Below, piece by piece: positions 27,661 to 37,032 of a stretch of DNA of 41,251 bases (position 1 is the stretch's first letter; the number at the start of each line of letters is the position of its first letter). Source of the stretch: Sphingobacteriales bacterium (GTDB lineage Bacteria > Bacteroidota > Bacteroidia > Sphingobacteriales > Sphingobacteriaceae); the NCBI GenBank assembly GCA_004294495.1, contig REAS01000045.1:1-41251 (forward strand). The letters are read 5' to 3'. A program made the position numbers and the translations under genes. The notes under the pieces were generated by a model. That model saw only the letters and a program-made list of their open reading frames with translations. It ran no database searches and was not told the origin of the DNA.

Positions 27661-30600
27661 ATGAAAAAAAATTACTCCCGCTATACCATTTTGTTTTCTG
27701 CTGTTTTTTATTTATTTTTTGCTAATTCCATTTTTGCATCTAATGTGCTTTTTTCTAAGGATTTTAACTCAGCAAATAGTTTACCGTTAAAAAATAATTA
27801 TTTAAAAACACCCCTTCAAATTAATGGTATTGTTTTTCCAATAACAATTAACCCACTGGTGGTGCCTAACTTAAAGGTTAACCAAACTGCCGATTATGTT
27901 TTCTCATACCTCATTAGCAATACTAAAAACACCCAAGTTAAATCCTATGTATGGGTTGATTTTGATAACAACGGTATATATACTTCCGATGAAGCTATTT
28001 TAACAACCATACCCGCAAATGCACTAAATTTTAAAGCAACTGTTAATTTCCCAAACGCCAGCTTTATTGATAAATTAAAAATTGGCCCATTAAATATCAA
28101 ATTTACCACAACATCAACCACACTTATTGATGATAATTCAACCCCAAACTTAGATGAGAGAAGTACAAGTTTGGGTATTGATGGTGAAACGGAAACCTTT
28201 ACCGAGAAAAATATTTCTGGCATTAGTATTTCGGGTAGTGTTTTTATTGATGGAAACAGTATTACAGATAACGTAATTTTTGGTACAGGTGTAGGTATTA
28301 TTGAAGGCACACCTTTACAAGCTTATTTGTTGGATAATACTAATGCTGTAATTTCAAAATCTGTGTTTTCTTTGGGTGGGAGTTTTAAGTTCGATAACTT
28401 GTATAAAGGCTCCTATTCAATCGCCGTATCACTAAACAATTATGCCATAGGAACAACATTAGGCTCTATAGTTTCAAATTTACCATTAGGATGGAATTTA
28501 GCAGCAGAATCTTATGGCAGTATTGGTAATTTACCCTTAGGAATTGAACCTGGACTTCCTAATATGCAAATACCCATAATTACCCAAACTGCCCCAGGTG
28601 GAACTGATATTTTTGGGGTAAATTTTGGGATTAATAGAACACCTGTTGCATCAAACGATGAAATAGCCACTCCTATAAACACCAGAGTTGATGATTGTAA
28701 TTTAGTAGCAAACGATAACGACCCCGATGGCAATCAAACCATTGATAAATCATCCATAATACTAATAGACCCGCAAGATGGTTTAAAAAAAACTACGGTT
28801 ACTTTACCAAATAAAGGCGAGTTTAGAGTTGATGCAGGTGGCAATGTAAGTTTTGTGCCTGCAATGAACTTTTTAGGTGTAGCACCTGTAATTTCTTACA
28901 CTGTGAAAGATAAAGCAGGTATTGAAAGTAATGTGGCACTAATTAAAGTTGTAGTAAAACCTGTTGGGGTTGATGACATCCAAGTGTTAGATGCCGAAGT
29001 ATCGTCAATTACCATAAATATTTTAAATAATGATGGCATAAGTGGCATATTGGCTGTACCTGCCGAAACTTTTAAAAACCCCGACAACGTACAAGGGATG
29101 GTAGTTAACCCTAATGGAGAAATTACATTTTTATTTCCACCAAACCAAACTGTACCCAATACCTACGTTTACACTTATGTGTTAAAAACTGCCGATGGTG
29201 TTTACTCCGACCCAATAACTGCAACTATTGTTGTTGCATATAGCCCTGCCATTACTTTAGTTAAAACCGCTGTTTTTAACGATACCAATAACGATGGTTT
29301 GGCACAAGCGGGCGAAACTATTACTTACAGTTTTAAAGTAATTAATACAGGTAATGTTGATGTTATTAATGCAACCGTAAGCGATCCTAAAATTAATTTA
29401 GTAAATGCCGCTATATTGCCTAACCTGTTAAAACCAGGAGAAACAGGTTTTTTAAACATTATACCCAATATTTACACCATTACCCCTGCCGATATATTGG
29501 CTGGGCAAGTAAAAAATACTGCAACCGCAAAAGCTTTTGAGCCAATAACTAAAAAAAATATAATTTCAACATCAGATGCAATAGTTATATTTCCAATTCT
29601 AAAACTAAAATTAGTTAAAACCAGTAGAATAATTGATGTAAACAACAATGGCTTTACAGATGTTGGCGATAAAATAGAATATACTTTTACTGTTACCAAT
29701 TTAGGTACGGTATCGGTTATAAATATTGGTATTACCGACCCTAAAATTGGTATCTTTAATGAGCAAATTACGCCATCAACACTTGCCCCAAGCGAGGTAG
29801 GTGTATTAACCTCAACAAGTACCTATACCATTACATTAGCCGATATTATTAAAGGTTTCGTATCAAATAAAGCTACAGCCAACGGTACAAATGTACAGAA
29901 TACGCCAGTTTCGGCTGAATCGGAGAACGGTAACACTACAAGTGTAAAAGACCCAGCTTGCCCTACTTGTACCATTACCGAAATTATTAAAGAGCCACGA
30001 ATTTCGTTAATAAAAACCAGCGTATTTAACGATACTAATGGCGATACATTTGCACAAGTAGGCGAAACCATTACCTATACTTTTAAGGTAAAAAATACTG
30101 GCAACGTTACTATTAATAACATAACCATAAACGATGCAATGTTAGGCATGGTAAATGTGCCTATAAACCCCACTAATTTAGCTCCAAGTCAAGAGGGGAC
30201 ATATACCGTTGTATACGTACTTACACAAGCAAATATTGATGCTGGTAAGGTATCAAACACTGCAGTAGCAAAAGGTTTTGACCCATCAAATAACCCTGTA
30301 ACCGATACATCGGGCACAAGTGTTGACAATGATTCACCAACGGTTATTGATATTGTACCAAAGCCTAGCTTGAGTTTGGTAAAGTCAAGCACAATTGTTG
30401 ATGTAAACAACAACGGTATTAACGATGCTGGCGATAAAATTAACTACACATTTAAGGTTACAAATACAGGCAACGTTACCCTAACCAACATTACCTTAAC
30501 CGATGTGAAAGCAGCTGTAACAGGTGGACCAATAGTAACATTAAGCCCCAAAGCGGTTGATAATACAACTTTTACAGCTACATATACCATCACCCAGGCC

Positions 30601-31389
30601 GATGTTGATAAAGGTTTTGTATATAATATAGCAACTGCAAAGGCATCATCGCCAGGTAAAACCGATGATGTAACAGCAACATCAACCAGCGGTAACCCTG
30701 CAAAACCTACCGATATTATAGACCCCACTTGCCCAAAATGTACCGTAACGCCAATAGAACAAAAAAGCAAAATTGCGTTAATTAAAAAAGTTATAAATAC
30801 AGGAACGGGTGCTAATGGAACTTTTTTGGTAGGCGAAGTTATTAGATATTCGTTTACCATTACCAATTTGGGAAATTTAACTATAAACAATTTAGTTCTA
30901 ACCGATCCACTATTTTTAATACCCAACATTGCTTTACCAAGTACAACTTTGTTACCCAAAGCATCTATAACAGTAACTGGCGAATACACGGTAACAGCGG
31001 CTAATATTTCGGCGGGGTTAATAACTAACCAAGCGGTGGTTACAGGGTTAGATACAAAAAATGTTGTAGTTGAAGATAAATCGGGCACAACCAACGATAC
31101 TGATGACAAAACAGTTACCTCATTAGTTGACGGCTTTTTTATACCTAATGTATTTACCCCTAATGGCGATGGTATTAATGATACTTTCGAGATTGTAGGT
31201 TTACAAAATTACAGCAATGTAGAAATAGAAGTATTTAACCGTTGGGGTAACCAAGTGTATAAAAACCTAAACTACCAAAACCAGTGGCTAGCCGAAGGTT
31301 TAAACGAAGGAACTTACTACTACATTATTCAATTAAAAACCTTAACAAACAATAAAATTGTAAAAGGTTGGGTACTTATCAAACGCTAA
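27661..31389 (+). CDS. T9SS type B cargo: GEVED/SdrD_B/DUF11-repeat surface protein (long paralogue)
   Basis: This 1242-residue exported protein has a signal peptide (about 1-26). A GEVED-like domain follows (about 75-180; YVWVDFDNNGIYTSDEA), then an SdrD_B-like region (about 185-330) and an Ig/cadherin-like Asp-rich segment (about 331-430; NDNDPDGNQTID). Five DUF11-type repeats start near 527, 646, 778, 901 and 1036. The type B T9SS sorting domain occupies 1158-1242. Repeats alternate between FNDTN(N/G)DG and DVNNNG headers, Asp/Asn-rich loops that may bind calcium. Two linkers carry a CxxC pair (DPACPTC, about 763; DPTCPKC, about 1021). The likely role is surface adhesion or matrix, which is inference. 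The SprF-like gene starts 38 nt after its stop, consistent with cargo and export partner in one transcript. Confidence 0.9.
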   Translation: MKKNYSRYTILFSAVFYLFFANSIFASNVLFSKDFNSANSLPLKNNYLKTPLQINGIVFPITINPLVVPNLKVNQTADYVFSYLISNTKNTQVKSYVWVDFDNNGIYTSDEAILTTIPANALNFKATVNFPNASFIDKLKIGPLNIKFTTTSTTLIDDNSTPNLDERSTSLGIDGETETFTEKNISGISISGSVFIDGNSITDNVIFGTGVGIIEGTPLQAYLLDNTNAVISKSVFSLGGSFKFDNLYKGSYSIAVSLNNYAIGTTLGSIVSNLPLGWNLAAESYGSIGNLPLGIEPGLPNMQIPIITQTAPGGTDIFGVNFGINRTPVASNDEIATPINTRVDDCNLVANDNDPDGNQTIDKSSIILIDPQDGLKKTTVTLPNKGEFRVDAGGNVSFVPAMNFLGVAPVISYTVKDKAGIESNVALIKVVVKPVGVDDIQVLDAEVSSITINILNNDGISGILAVPAETFKNPDNVQGMVVNPNGEITFLFPPNQTVPNTYVYTYVLKTADGVYSDPITATIVVAYSPAITLVKTAVFNDTNNDGLAQAGETITYSFKVINTGNVDVINATVSDPKINLVNAAILPNLLKPGETGFLNIIPNIYTITPADILAGQVKNTATAKAFEPITKKNIISTSDAIVIFPILKLKLVKTSRIIDVNNNGFTDVGDKIEYTFTVTNLGTVSVINIGITDPKIGIFNEQITPSTLAPSEVGVLTSTSTYTITLADIIKGFVSNKATANGTNVQNTPVSAESENGNTTSVKDPACPTCTITEIIKEPRISLIKTSVFNDTNGDTFAQVGETITYTFKVKNTGNVTINNITINDAMLGMVNVPINPTNLAPSQEGTYTVVYVLTQANIDAGKVSNTAVAKGFDPSNNPVTDTSGTSVDNDSPTVIDIVPKPSLSLVKSSTIVDVNNNGINDAGDKINYTFKVTNTGNVTLTNITLTDVKAAVTGGPIVTLSPKAVDNTTFTATYTITQADVDKGFVYNIATAKASSPGKTDDVTATSTSGNPAKPTDIIDPTCPKCTVTPIEQKSKIALIKKVINTGTGANGTFLVGEVIRYSFTITNLGNLTINNLVLTDPLFLIPNIALPSTTLLPKASITVTGEYTVTAANISAGLITNQAVVTGLDTKNVVVEDKSGTTNDTDDKTVTSLVDGFFIPNVFTPNGDGINDTFEIVGLQNYSNVEIEVFNRWGNQVYKNLNYQNQWLAEGLNEGTYYYIIQLKTLTNNKIVKGWVLIKR

Positions 31390-31427
31390 TATTGTTTTTT
31401 TACAATCCTAAAATAGAAATTTTGAAA

Positions 31428-32435
31428 ATGCGAAATATAAAAAAAAATATAATCCTAGTTTTATTGTGTATTGCAAGTTACACCACGGCTAGTGCGCAAC
31501 AAAACATACAGTTTACACAATATATGTTTAACTCTTTAAGTGTAAATCCAGCTTATGCGGGTTATAAAGAAGAATGGTTTGTACAATCGGGTTTGCGTAC
31601 CCAATGGGTTGGGATAGATGGCGCACCCAAAACGGGCTCACTTTCTGTAGATGGAATTATTGATCCCGAGAATAAAAAAATGGGAATAGGTTTGCAGTTA
31701 ACGGGCGATAAGTTGGGCCCTCAATCGGCTGTTTCGGGATATTTAAATTATTCCTATCGCTTACAATTAGATCAATTTGATACCCAACGTTTAAGTTTTG
31801 GTTTAGGAGTTGGTATGACAAATTATACTTTGGATGGTAGCGTATTAAACTCAGTAATAAAAAACGACCCTACTGTGCCTACAACGCAATTTAGCAATTT
31901 TGTACCCGATGCCAGAATTGGGGTTTATTACAATACATCAAGGTTTTATGCAGGCTTATCTTTAACCGATTTATTTTCGGGGGGTACAGCAAGTAACTTT
32001 GTAGATATTAATTCGGTAAGTTATACTAACATAAGACGAAAACCCACTCTATACTTTATTTTAGGAACTTTACACAATTTAAATGAAGAGGTTAAAATTA
32101 GGCCTAGTGTTTTATTTAAAGATGATTTTAAAGGACCATCAAGTGTTGATATTAATACCATGTTAATTTTTAAAGATAAATTTTGGATTGGGGCATCGTA
32201 CCGTACTGGCTTAAATATTAAAGTAGAGAATTACAGCCAAGGGCAAATGTTAAGCAGTTTAAATTCAATATCAGGTGTTTTACAATTATTTGTTACCGAT
32301 GAATTAAGGGTGGGTTACTCATACGATTATGGCCTTAACAGCCTTAGAAACCAGCAAAGTGGATCTCACGAGCTTACCATAGGTTTAACCTTGCCACGTA
32401 AAAATCAACGTATTTTAAGTCCTCGTTACTTTTAA
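31428..32435 (+). CDS. PorP/SprF-family type IX secretion outer-membrane protein
   Basis: This 335-residue protein has a signal peptide (MRNIKKNIILVLLCIASYTTASAQ). The family signature follows directly (QNIQFTQYMFNSLSVNPAYAG), then beta-barrel-like strands to a C-terminal Phe. In Flavobacterium, SprF is needed to export the type B cargo SprB, and SprF-like genes usually lie beside their cargo gene; the placement here fits that pattern. The ORF-track start at 31368 (TTG, overlapping the upstream CDS) adds 20 non-signal residues, so the ATG at 31428 is chosen. It lies 38 nt after the cargo gene and 43 nt before the PorE-like gene. Confidence 0.92.
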   Translation: MRNIKKNIILVLLCIASYTTASAQQNIQFTQYMFNSLSVNPAYAGYKEEWFVQSGLRTQWVGIDGAPKTGSLSVDGIIDPENKKMGIGLQLTGDKLGPQSAVSGYLNYSYRLQLDQFDTQRLSFGLGVGMTNYTLDGSVLNSVIKNDPTVPTTQFSNFVPDARIGVYYNTSRFYAGLSLTDLFSGGTASNFVDINSVSYTNIRRKPTLYFILGTLHNLNEEVKIRPSVLFKDDFKGPSSVDINTMLIFKDKFWIGASYRTGLNIKVENYSQGQMLSSLNSISGVLQLFVTDELRVGYSYDYGLNSLRNQQSGSHELTIGLTLPRKNQRILSPRYF

Positions 32436-32478
32436 TTAAAGCAAATTAAATTCATTTAAATTTATTAAAATCAATAAA

Positions 32479-34431
32479 ATGAACAAAATATATCTAACAT
32501 TTATTTTAGTTTTTATTCTAGCAATAGCAAATACAAATTTTCTCTACAGTCAGGATGGAGACAATTTTCAAAAAAAAGCCGATAAAGCTTACGCATCTTA
32601 TAATTATAAAGCCGCAAGTGAAATGTATGTTCAACTTTCGCAAAATGAAATATTTAAAGTTAGAAATTTAACCCGATTAGCAGACTGTTATGTAAAGTTA
32701 AATAACACCCAAACTGCCGAAAAAATTTACGAACAGTTAGCCGTACTAACACAAAATAGTGCCGATGTACTAAAACCCTATGCAATGGTACTTAAAGCAA
32801 ACGCAAAGTATTTACAGGCCAAACAAGTATTTATTGATTATATTGGTGCATCTAAAGATACAGTATCTGTATTAACAGATTTGATAGGATGCGATTCGGC
32901 TATTATTTGGATGGCCAAACCAACAACACATAAAATTGTAAACCAAAATGCAGTAAATACCAACCTTTCAAACTTTGGTGTATTTGCCAATAATAAAAAA
33001 GCATATTTTGTTACCGAAGCAAAGCCAACTTCAAAAAAGAATCAATATAAACGAACAGGGAACTCTTTTCTAAAAATTTACAAAGCAGATATTTCTAAAG
33101 ATTTTTCTATCATCAATCCCAAACTAGATAGTGCAATTTACAATACAGAGAAATATCATAATGGGCCTTTAATAACCAATAAAGCAGGCAACAAGTTTTT
33201 TGTTACCTCTAATCATGAAGGAAAAAAGGGTAAAAAGATTAAACAAAATAAAATAAGGTTTAGAAACAATAATCTTGAATTGAGTATTTATACTTTAAGT
33301 GGTGGAAAGTTTACTTCCGAAGCTTTTAAATACAACAACGTAAAATTATATTCGGTAGGGCAGGCCGCTTTAAGTAACGATGAGCAAACCTTGTATTTTA
33401 CATCTGATATGCCAGGTGGTTTTGGTGGTACCGATATTTGGTTTAGTAACCTAACCAGCGAAGGTAAATGGGATAAACCACAAAATGCCGGTGGTGATAT
33501 TAACACAGCTGCTAGTGAAATGTACCCAACAATTACCGCCGATACTTTGTTTTTTGCAAGTAATGGGCACATTGGTATGGGTGGCTTAGATATTTTTAGA
33601 GCTATTGGCAGTAAAAATAATTGGATAAATGTAAATAATCTTAAATACCCTATAAATTCATCGGTTGATGATTTTTCTTATTCAATTTACAATCTTTCAC
33701 AAGATACTACAAACGGTTACCTTTCATCAAACCGTTTGGTTGGTTACGGTAACGATGATATTTTTGCGTTTACATTTATTAAAGAAAAACCTCCAGTATT
33801 TGCAGTACAGGGTAAAATATTAAAAAAACCAACTACAGTTTCATTACCCGGTACTAAAGTATCGTTATACGAAAATGGCATTAAAGTGGTTGACAATGTA
33901 AGTACTAACCCCGATGGAAGCTACGCCTTTAACCTAAAACCCGAGACCGATTACGCATTGATTGCAAAAAAACAAAAATTTCAGTCCGATTCGGTTTTAT
34001 TAAGCACAAAAGGTTTAAAAAAGTCTCAAATTTTTAATGTTGACTTAAGTTTAGACTCTTTATTTGAAATTAATAAAGTTATTAATCTTGCAAATATTTA
34101 TTATGATTTTGATAAAGATGATATTAGACCAGATGCAGCAAACGTACTTGATGGTTTAGTACAAACCATGATAGATAACCCAACTTTAAAAATAGAATTG
34201 AGGTCACATACTGATAGTAGGGCAAATGATAAATATAACCTTAAACTTTCGCAGCGTAGGGCAACCTCGGCCGTTAACTACATTATTGGGCGTGGTATAA
34301 ATTCAAAACGAATTACTGCCAAAGGTTATGGTGAAAAAGTGTTGGTTAATAAATGTAAAAACAATGTTGAGTGTACCGATGAGCAACATCAAGCCAACAG
34401 GCGCACCGATTTTAGAATATTGAAGTTTTAA
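32479..34431 (+). CDS. PorE-like TPR / beta-propeller / regulatory-domain / OmpA protein
   Basis: This 650-residue exported protein has a signal peptide (about 1-25). TPR-like helices (about 28-130; FQKKADKAYASYNYKAASEMY) come first. A PD40/WD40-like propeller follows (about 155-430), with blade motifs TLYFTSDMPGGFGGTDIW and TLFFASNGHIGMGGLDI. A carboxypeptidase-regulatory-like domain lies at about 440-530, and a C-terminal OmpA peptidoglycan-binding domain at about 540-650 (YYDFDKDDIRPDAA, RSHTDSRANDKYN, NRRTDFRI). That order is the one described for PorE of Porphyromonas gingivalis, a T9SS component anchoring the machinery to peptidoglycan. Many Bacteroidota have several such paralogues beside SprF/type B cargo genes, so this may be a dedicated partner rather than the core PorE. 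A strong terminator closes the unit. Confidence 0.9.
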   Translation: MNKIYLTFILVFILAIANTNFLYSQDGDNFQKKADKAYASYNYKAASEMYVQLSQNEIFKVRNLTRLADCYVKLNNTQTAEKIYEQLAVLTQNSADVLKPYAMVLKANAKYLQAKQVFIDYIGASKDTVSVLTDLIGCDSAIIWMAKPTTHKIVNQNAVNTNLSNFGVFANNKKAYFVTEAKPTSKKNQYKRTGNSFLKIYKADISKDFSIINPKLDSAIYNTEKYHNGPLITNKAGNKFFVTSNHEGKKGKKIKQNKIRFRNNNLELSIYTLSGGKFTSEAFKYNNVKLYSVGQAALSNDEQTLYFTSDMPGGFGGTDIWFSNLTSEGKWDKPQNAGGDINTAASEMYPTITADTLFFASNGHIGMGGLDIFRAIGSKNNWINVNNLKYPINSSVDDFSYSIYNLSQDTTNGYLSSNRLVGYGNDDIFAFTFIKEKPPVFAVQGKILKKPTTVSLPGTKVSLYENGIKVVDNVSTNPDGSYAFNLKPETDYALIAKKQKFQSDSVLLSTKGLKKSQIFNVDLSLDSLFEINKVINLANIYYDFDKDDIRPDAANVLDGLVQTMIDNPTLKIELRSHTDSRANDKYNLKLSQRRATSAVNYIIGRGINSKRITAKGYGEKVLVNKCKNNVECTDEQHQANRRTDFRILKF

Positions 34432-34450
34432 TTTAAAAAATAATAACCTT

Positions 34451-34487
34451 AAATGCGGAGTGTAAACATACATTTCGCATTTTTTTT
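34451..34487 (+). terminator. Strong terminator closing the type B T9SS unit
   Basis: AAATGCGGAGTGT pairs with ACATTTCGCATTT (13 bp, including two G-T pairs) around a 6-nt loop, followed by a T-run. It begins 19 nt after the stop of the PorE-like gene. Confidence 0.85.
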
Positions 34488-34567
34488 GCTATAATTTTTT
34501 TCTTGTTTGATTTAATTTTTATTTATAATTGACAGCCTAACAAAACTTTAAAAACAAATACAGCAAA

Positions 34568-35482
34568 GTGCTATCAATACAAAACATTTCTAAGCATTAT
34601 GCCCAACATACGGCTTTAAATAAGGTAAGTATGGAGGTGCAGAGAGGTCAAATATTTGGCTTGCTTGGGCCAAATGGTGCTGGTAAAACATCGTTAATTC
34701 GTATTATTAACCAAATTACAGCACCTGATGAGGGACAAATTTTTTTTAACGATAAAAAACTCAACCAATCCCATATTGCTAAAATTGGTTACTTGCCCGA
34801 AGAACGCGGCTTGTACAAAAAAATGGAAATTGGAGAGCAATTAATTTATTTGGCAAGGTTAAAAGGGTTAACCCGAGCGGATGCATTCGCTAAAACAAAA
34901 TACTGGTTTATCAAAATGGAAATGGAAACCTGGTGGAAAAAAAAGGTTGAAGACTTATCTAAAGGCATGCAGCAAAAGGTGCAGTTTGTAGCATCTATTT
35001 TACACCAACCCGAGCTAATTATTTTAGACGAACCTTTCTCGGGGTTTGATCCTGTAAATGCCGAGGTTATTAAAAACGAAATTTTAGAACTTAATAAACA
35101 AGGAGCAACTTTAATTTTCTCTACTCACCGTATGGAATCGGTTGAAACCCTTTGCCAACACATTGTAATACTTAATAAAGCGCATAAAATATTAGATGGT
35201 AACCTAAACGAAATACGTAACAGCTACCGCAACAGTAGTTTTAAAATTGTGGTTGATAATCCCTTTACCCAAACTAATTTCGAAAATTTTGAAATTTTAA
35301 GCACCACTTTTTTAAATGAATGTTGGCAATATTACATCAAATTAAATGAAGCGGCTAATCTAAATCAGGTTTTGTTATCAATTATTCCGCAAACACAAAT
35401 AATTAGTGTACAAGAAATTATCCCATCAATTAACGATATTTTTATTGAGAGGGTAACCCCAAAAGCAGGAAGTTATGCGTAA
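34568..35482 (+). CDS. ABC-2 type exporter, ATP-binding subunit (NatA-like)
   Basis: This 304-residue ATPase has Walker A GPNGAGKTS, the Q-loop region YLPEERGLYKKM, signature LSKGMQQKV, Walker B and D-loop (LIILDEPFSGFDPVN) and switch His (IFSTHRM). About 90 residues follow the ATPase core, as in the NatA/YhaQ group with a C-terminal accessory domain. With the overlapping permease it should form an exporter; sodium or drug/lipid export are possibilities known for the group but cannot be chosen from sequence. The start codon is GTG at 34568. TTTG and TATAATTG upstream (34506-34531) are imperfect promoter elements with a short spacer. Confidence 0.9.
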   Translation: MLSIQNISKHYAQHTALNKVSMEVQRGQIFGLLGPNGAGKTSLIRIINQITAPDEGQIFFNDKKLNQSHIAKIGYLPEERGLYKKMEIGEQLIYLARLKGLTRADAFAKTKYWFIKMEMETWWKKKVEDLSKGMQQKVQFVASILHQPELIILDEPFSGFDPVNAEVIKNEILELNKQGATLIFSTHRMESVETLCQHIVILNKAHKILDGNLNEIRNSYRNSSFKIVVDNPFTQTNFENFEILSTTFLNECWQYYIKLNEAANLNQVLLSIIPQTQIISVQEIIPSINDIFIERVTPKAGSYA

Positions 35483-36788
35483 AGTCTTTTTAATTATAAG
35501 CCGCGAATACTTATCAAGAGTGCAAAAAAAATCATTTTTAATAATGACTTTTTTAGTACCCACTTTACTTATAGCAATGTATGCTATAATCTTTTTAATT
35601 TTTGTAAAGGGAGATAATGAAGTGCAACAGGTAAAAGTATTAGATAAAAGCGGGATATTTAACAATCATTTTAAGAACCAAAAAAATCTTAATTTTACCT
35701 ATATTGATTATGCTTTAGTAATTGCAAAGAAAAATTTGAATCAACATAAAGAAAGCTTTTTACTTTACATTGATGCCAATTATGCAAAAAACGGTAACAT
35801 TCAAATACTATCTCAAAAAAAACCTGGTTTAAATTTGATTACAGATATTGAAAATCAAATGCAAACCATATTACAAACGCAAAGACTTTTAGCTGCAGGT
35901 ATTGATACTGCGGTTTTAAACCAAGCAGAGGCTCAGTTTAGCATTACCGCAAAGCAAATATCAGAAGAAGGTGAGAAAGATACAAGTATTGGTGCAACTG
36001 CAATAATTGGATTTGTTACTTCTTTTTTAATATACATGGCATTGTTTATTTACGGGGCGCAAGTTATGCGTGGCGTAATTGAAGAAAAATCAAACCGTAT
36101 TATCGAAGTTATTGTATCATCGGTAAAGCCTTTTCAGCTTATGTTGGGAAAAATTTTAGGGATTGGTGCTGTTGGTTTAACTCAGTTTTTATTGTGGATA
36201 ATACTTTCAACTAGTTTAACTAGTGCAGCAAGTTTTGTATTGGTAACCGATGGCGGAAATATTAAAGATAAAATCGCCCAAAAAAGTGTGACAACTAATG
36301 GTGATAATAAAGTGAATGAACTCCCAAATAATCCTATCAACAATGTAATGAAAGCTATTGATACCCTCGATTTTGTTTATATAATTAGTTGTTTTTTATT
36401 TTATTTTATTGGCGGATATTTAATTTATAGTGCATTATTTGCTGCTGTTGGCTCGGCAGTTGATAACGAAACCGAAACCCAGCAATTTATGCTGCCTATT
36501 ACTTTGCCCCTAATTTTTACATTTATAATTGGGATGAATGTAATTATAAACAATCCTGATAGTTCGCTAGCATTTTGGTTATCAATTATTCCGTTTACAT
36601 CGCCCATAGCAATGATGATACGCATACCGTTTGGCGTACCAAATTGCCAGTTAGCGCTTTCTGTGGTTTTATTGGTGGCAGGTTTTGTGTTTACCACTTG
36701 GGTAGCATCACGCATTTATAGGGTAGGTATTTTAATGTATGGCAAAAAAGTATCTTACAAAGAACTTGTTAAATGGTTTTTTTACTAA
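35475..36788 (+). CDS. ABC-2 type exporter, permease subunit (NatB-like)
   Basis: This 437-residue membrane protein matches the ABC-2 permease layout. One N-terminal helix (about 22-45; FLIMTFLVPTLLIAMYAIIFLIFV) is followed by a large extracytoplasmic domain (about 50-175). A cluster of about five helices then occupies the C-terminal half, with the family-typical segment MRGVIEEKSNRIIEVIVSSVKPFQ between the first two. The ORF overlaps the ATPase gene by 8 nt, implying translational coupling and a fixed ATPase-permease pair. A weak hairpin with ten T follows. Confidence 0.9.
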   Translation: MRKVFLIISREYLSRVQKKSFLIMTFLVPTLLIAMYAIIFLIFVKGDNEVQQVKVLDKSGIFNNHFKNQKNLNFTYIDYALVIAKKNLNQHKESFLLYIDANYAKNGNIQILSQKKPGLNLITDIENQMQTILQTQRLLAAGIDTAVLNQAEAQFSITAKQISEEGEKDTSIGATAIIGFVTSFLIYMALFIYGAQVMRGVIEEKSNRIIEVIVSSVKPFQLMLGKILGIGAVGLTQFLLWIILSTSLTSAASFVLVTDGGNIKDKIAQKSVTTNGDNKVNELPNNPINNVMKAIDTLDFVYIISCFLFYFIGGYLIYSALFAAVGSAVDNETETQQFMLPITLPLIFTFIIGMNVIINNPDSSLAFWLSIIPFTSPIAMMIRIPFGVPNCQLALSVVLLVAGFVFTTWVASRIYRVGILMYGKKVSYKELVKWFFY

Positions 36789-36810
36789 GTATGTTTATTG
36801 TTTTTTAGTT

Positions 36811-36836
36811 AGTGTAAAGCACTTGATTTTTTTTTT
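36811..36836 (+). terminator. Weak candidate terminator after the ABC exporter
   Basis: AGTG/CACT (4 bp) with a 5-nt loop is followed by TGA and ten T. The stem is short, so the T-run is the main support. Confidence 0.3.
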
Positions 36837-36976
36837 ATAATTATATTTCCCCAATGTATATAAAATTTTTACACTACTGCTTTCAAATTTCGCTATGTAT
36901 TTAATAAATTTAATTCTCATTATAGCAAAATTTTATATCTTAGAATATTATAACCAATAATCTTTACTTACTTATT

Positions 36977-36994
36977 TTAAGCAATATTGCTTAA
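36977..36994. promoter_or_regulatory. Perfect 18-bp palindrome upstream of the beta-helix protein gene
   Basis: TTAAGCAATATTGCTTAA is an uninterrupted palindrome, 38 nt before the ATG at 37033. It could be an operator for a dimeric regulator or a leader hairpin. AT-rich background makes chance occurrence in a window this size possible. Confidence 0.35.
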
Positions 36995-37032
36995 TTTTAA
37001 GTATAAACTTTTTTATTAATATTTTTAATACT

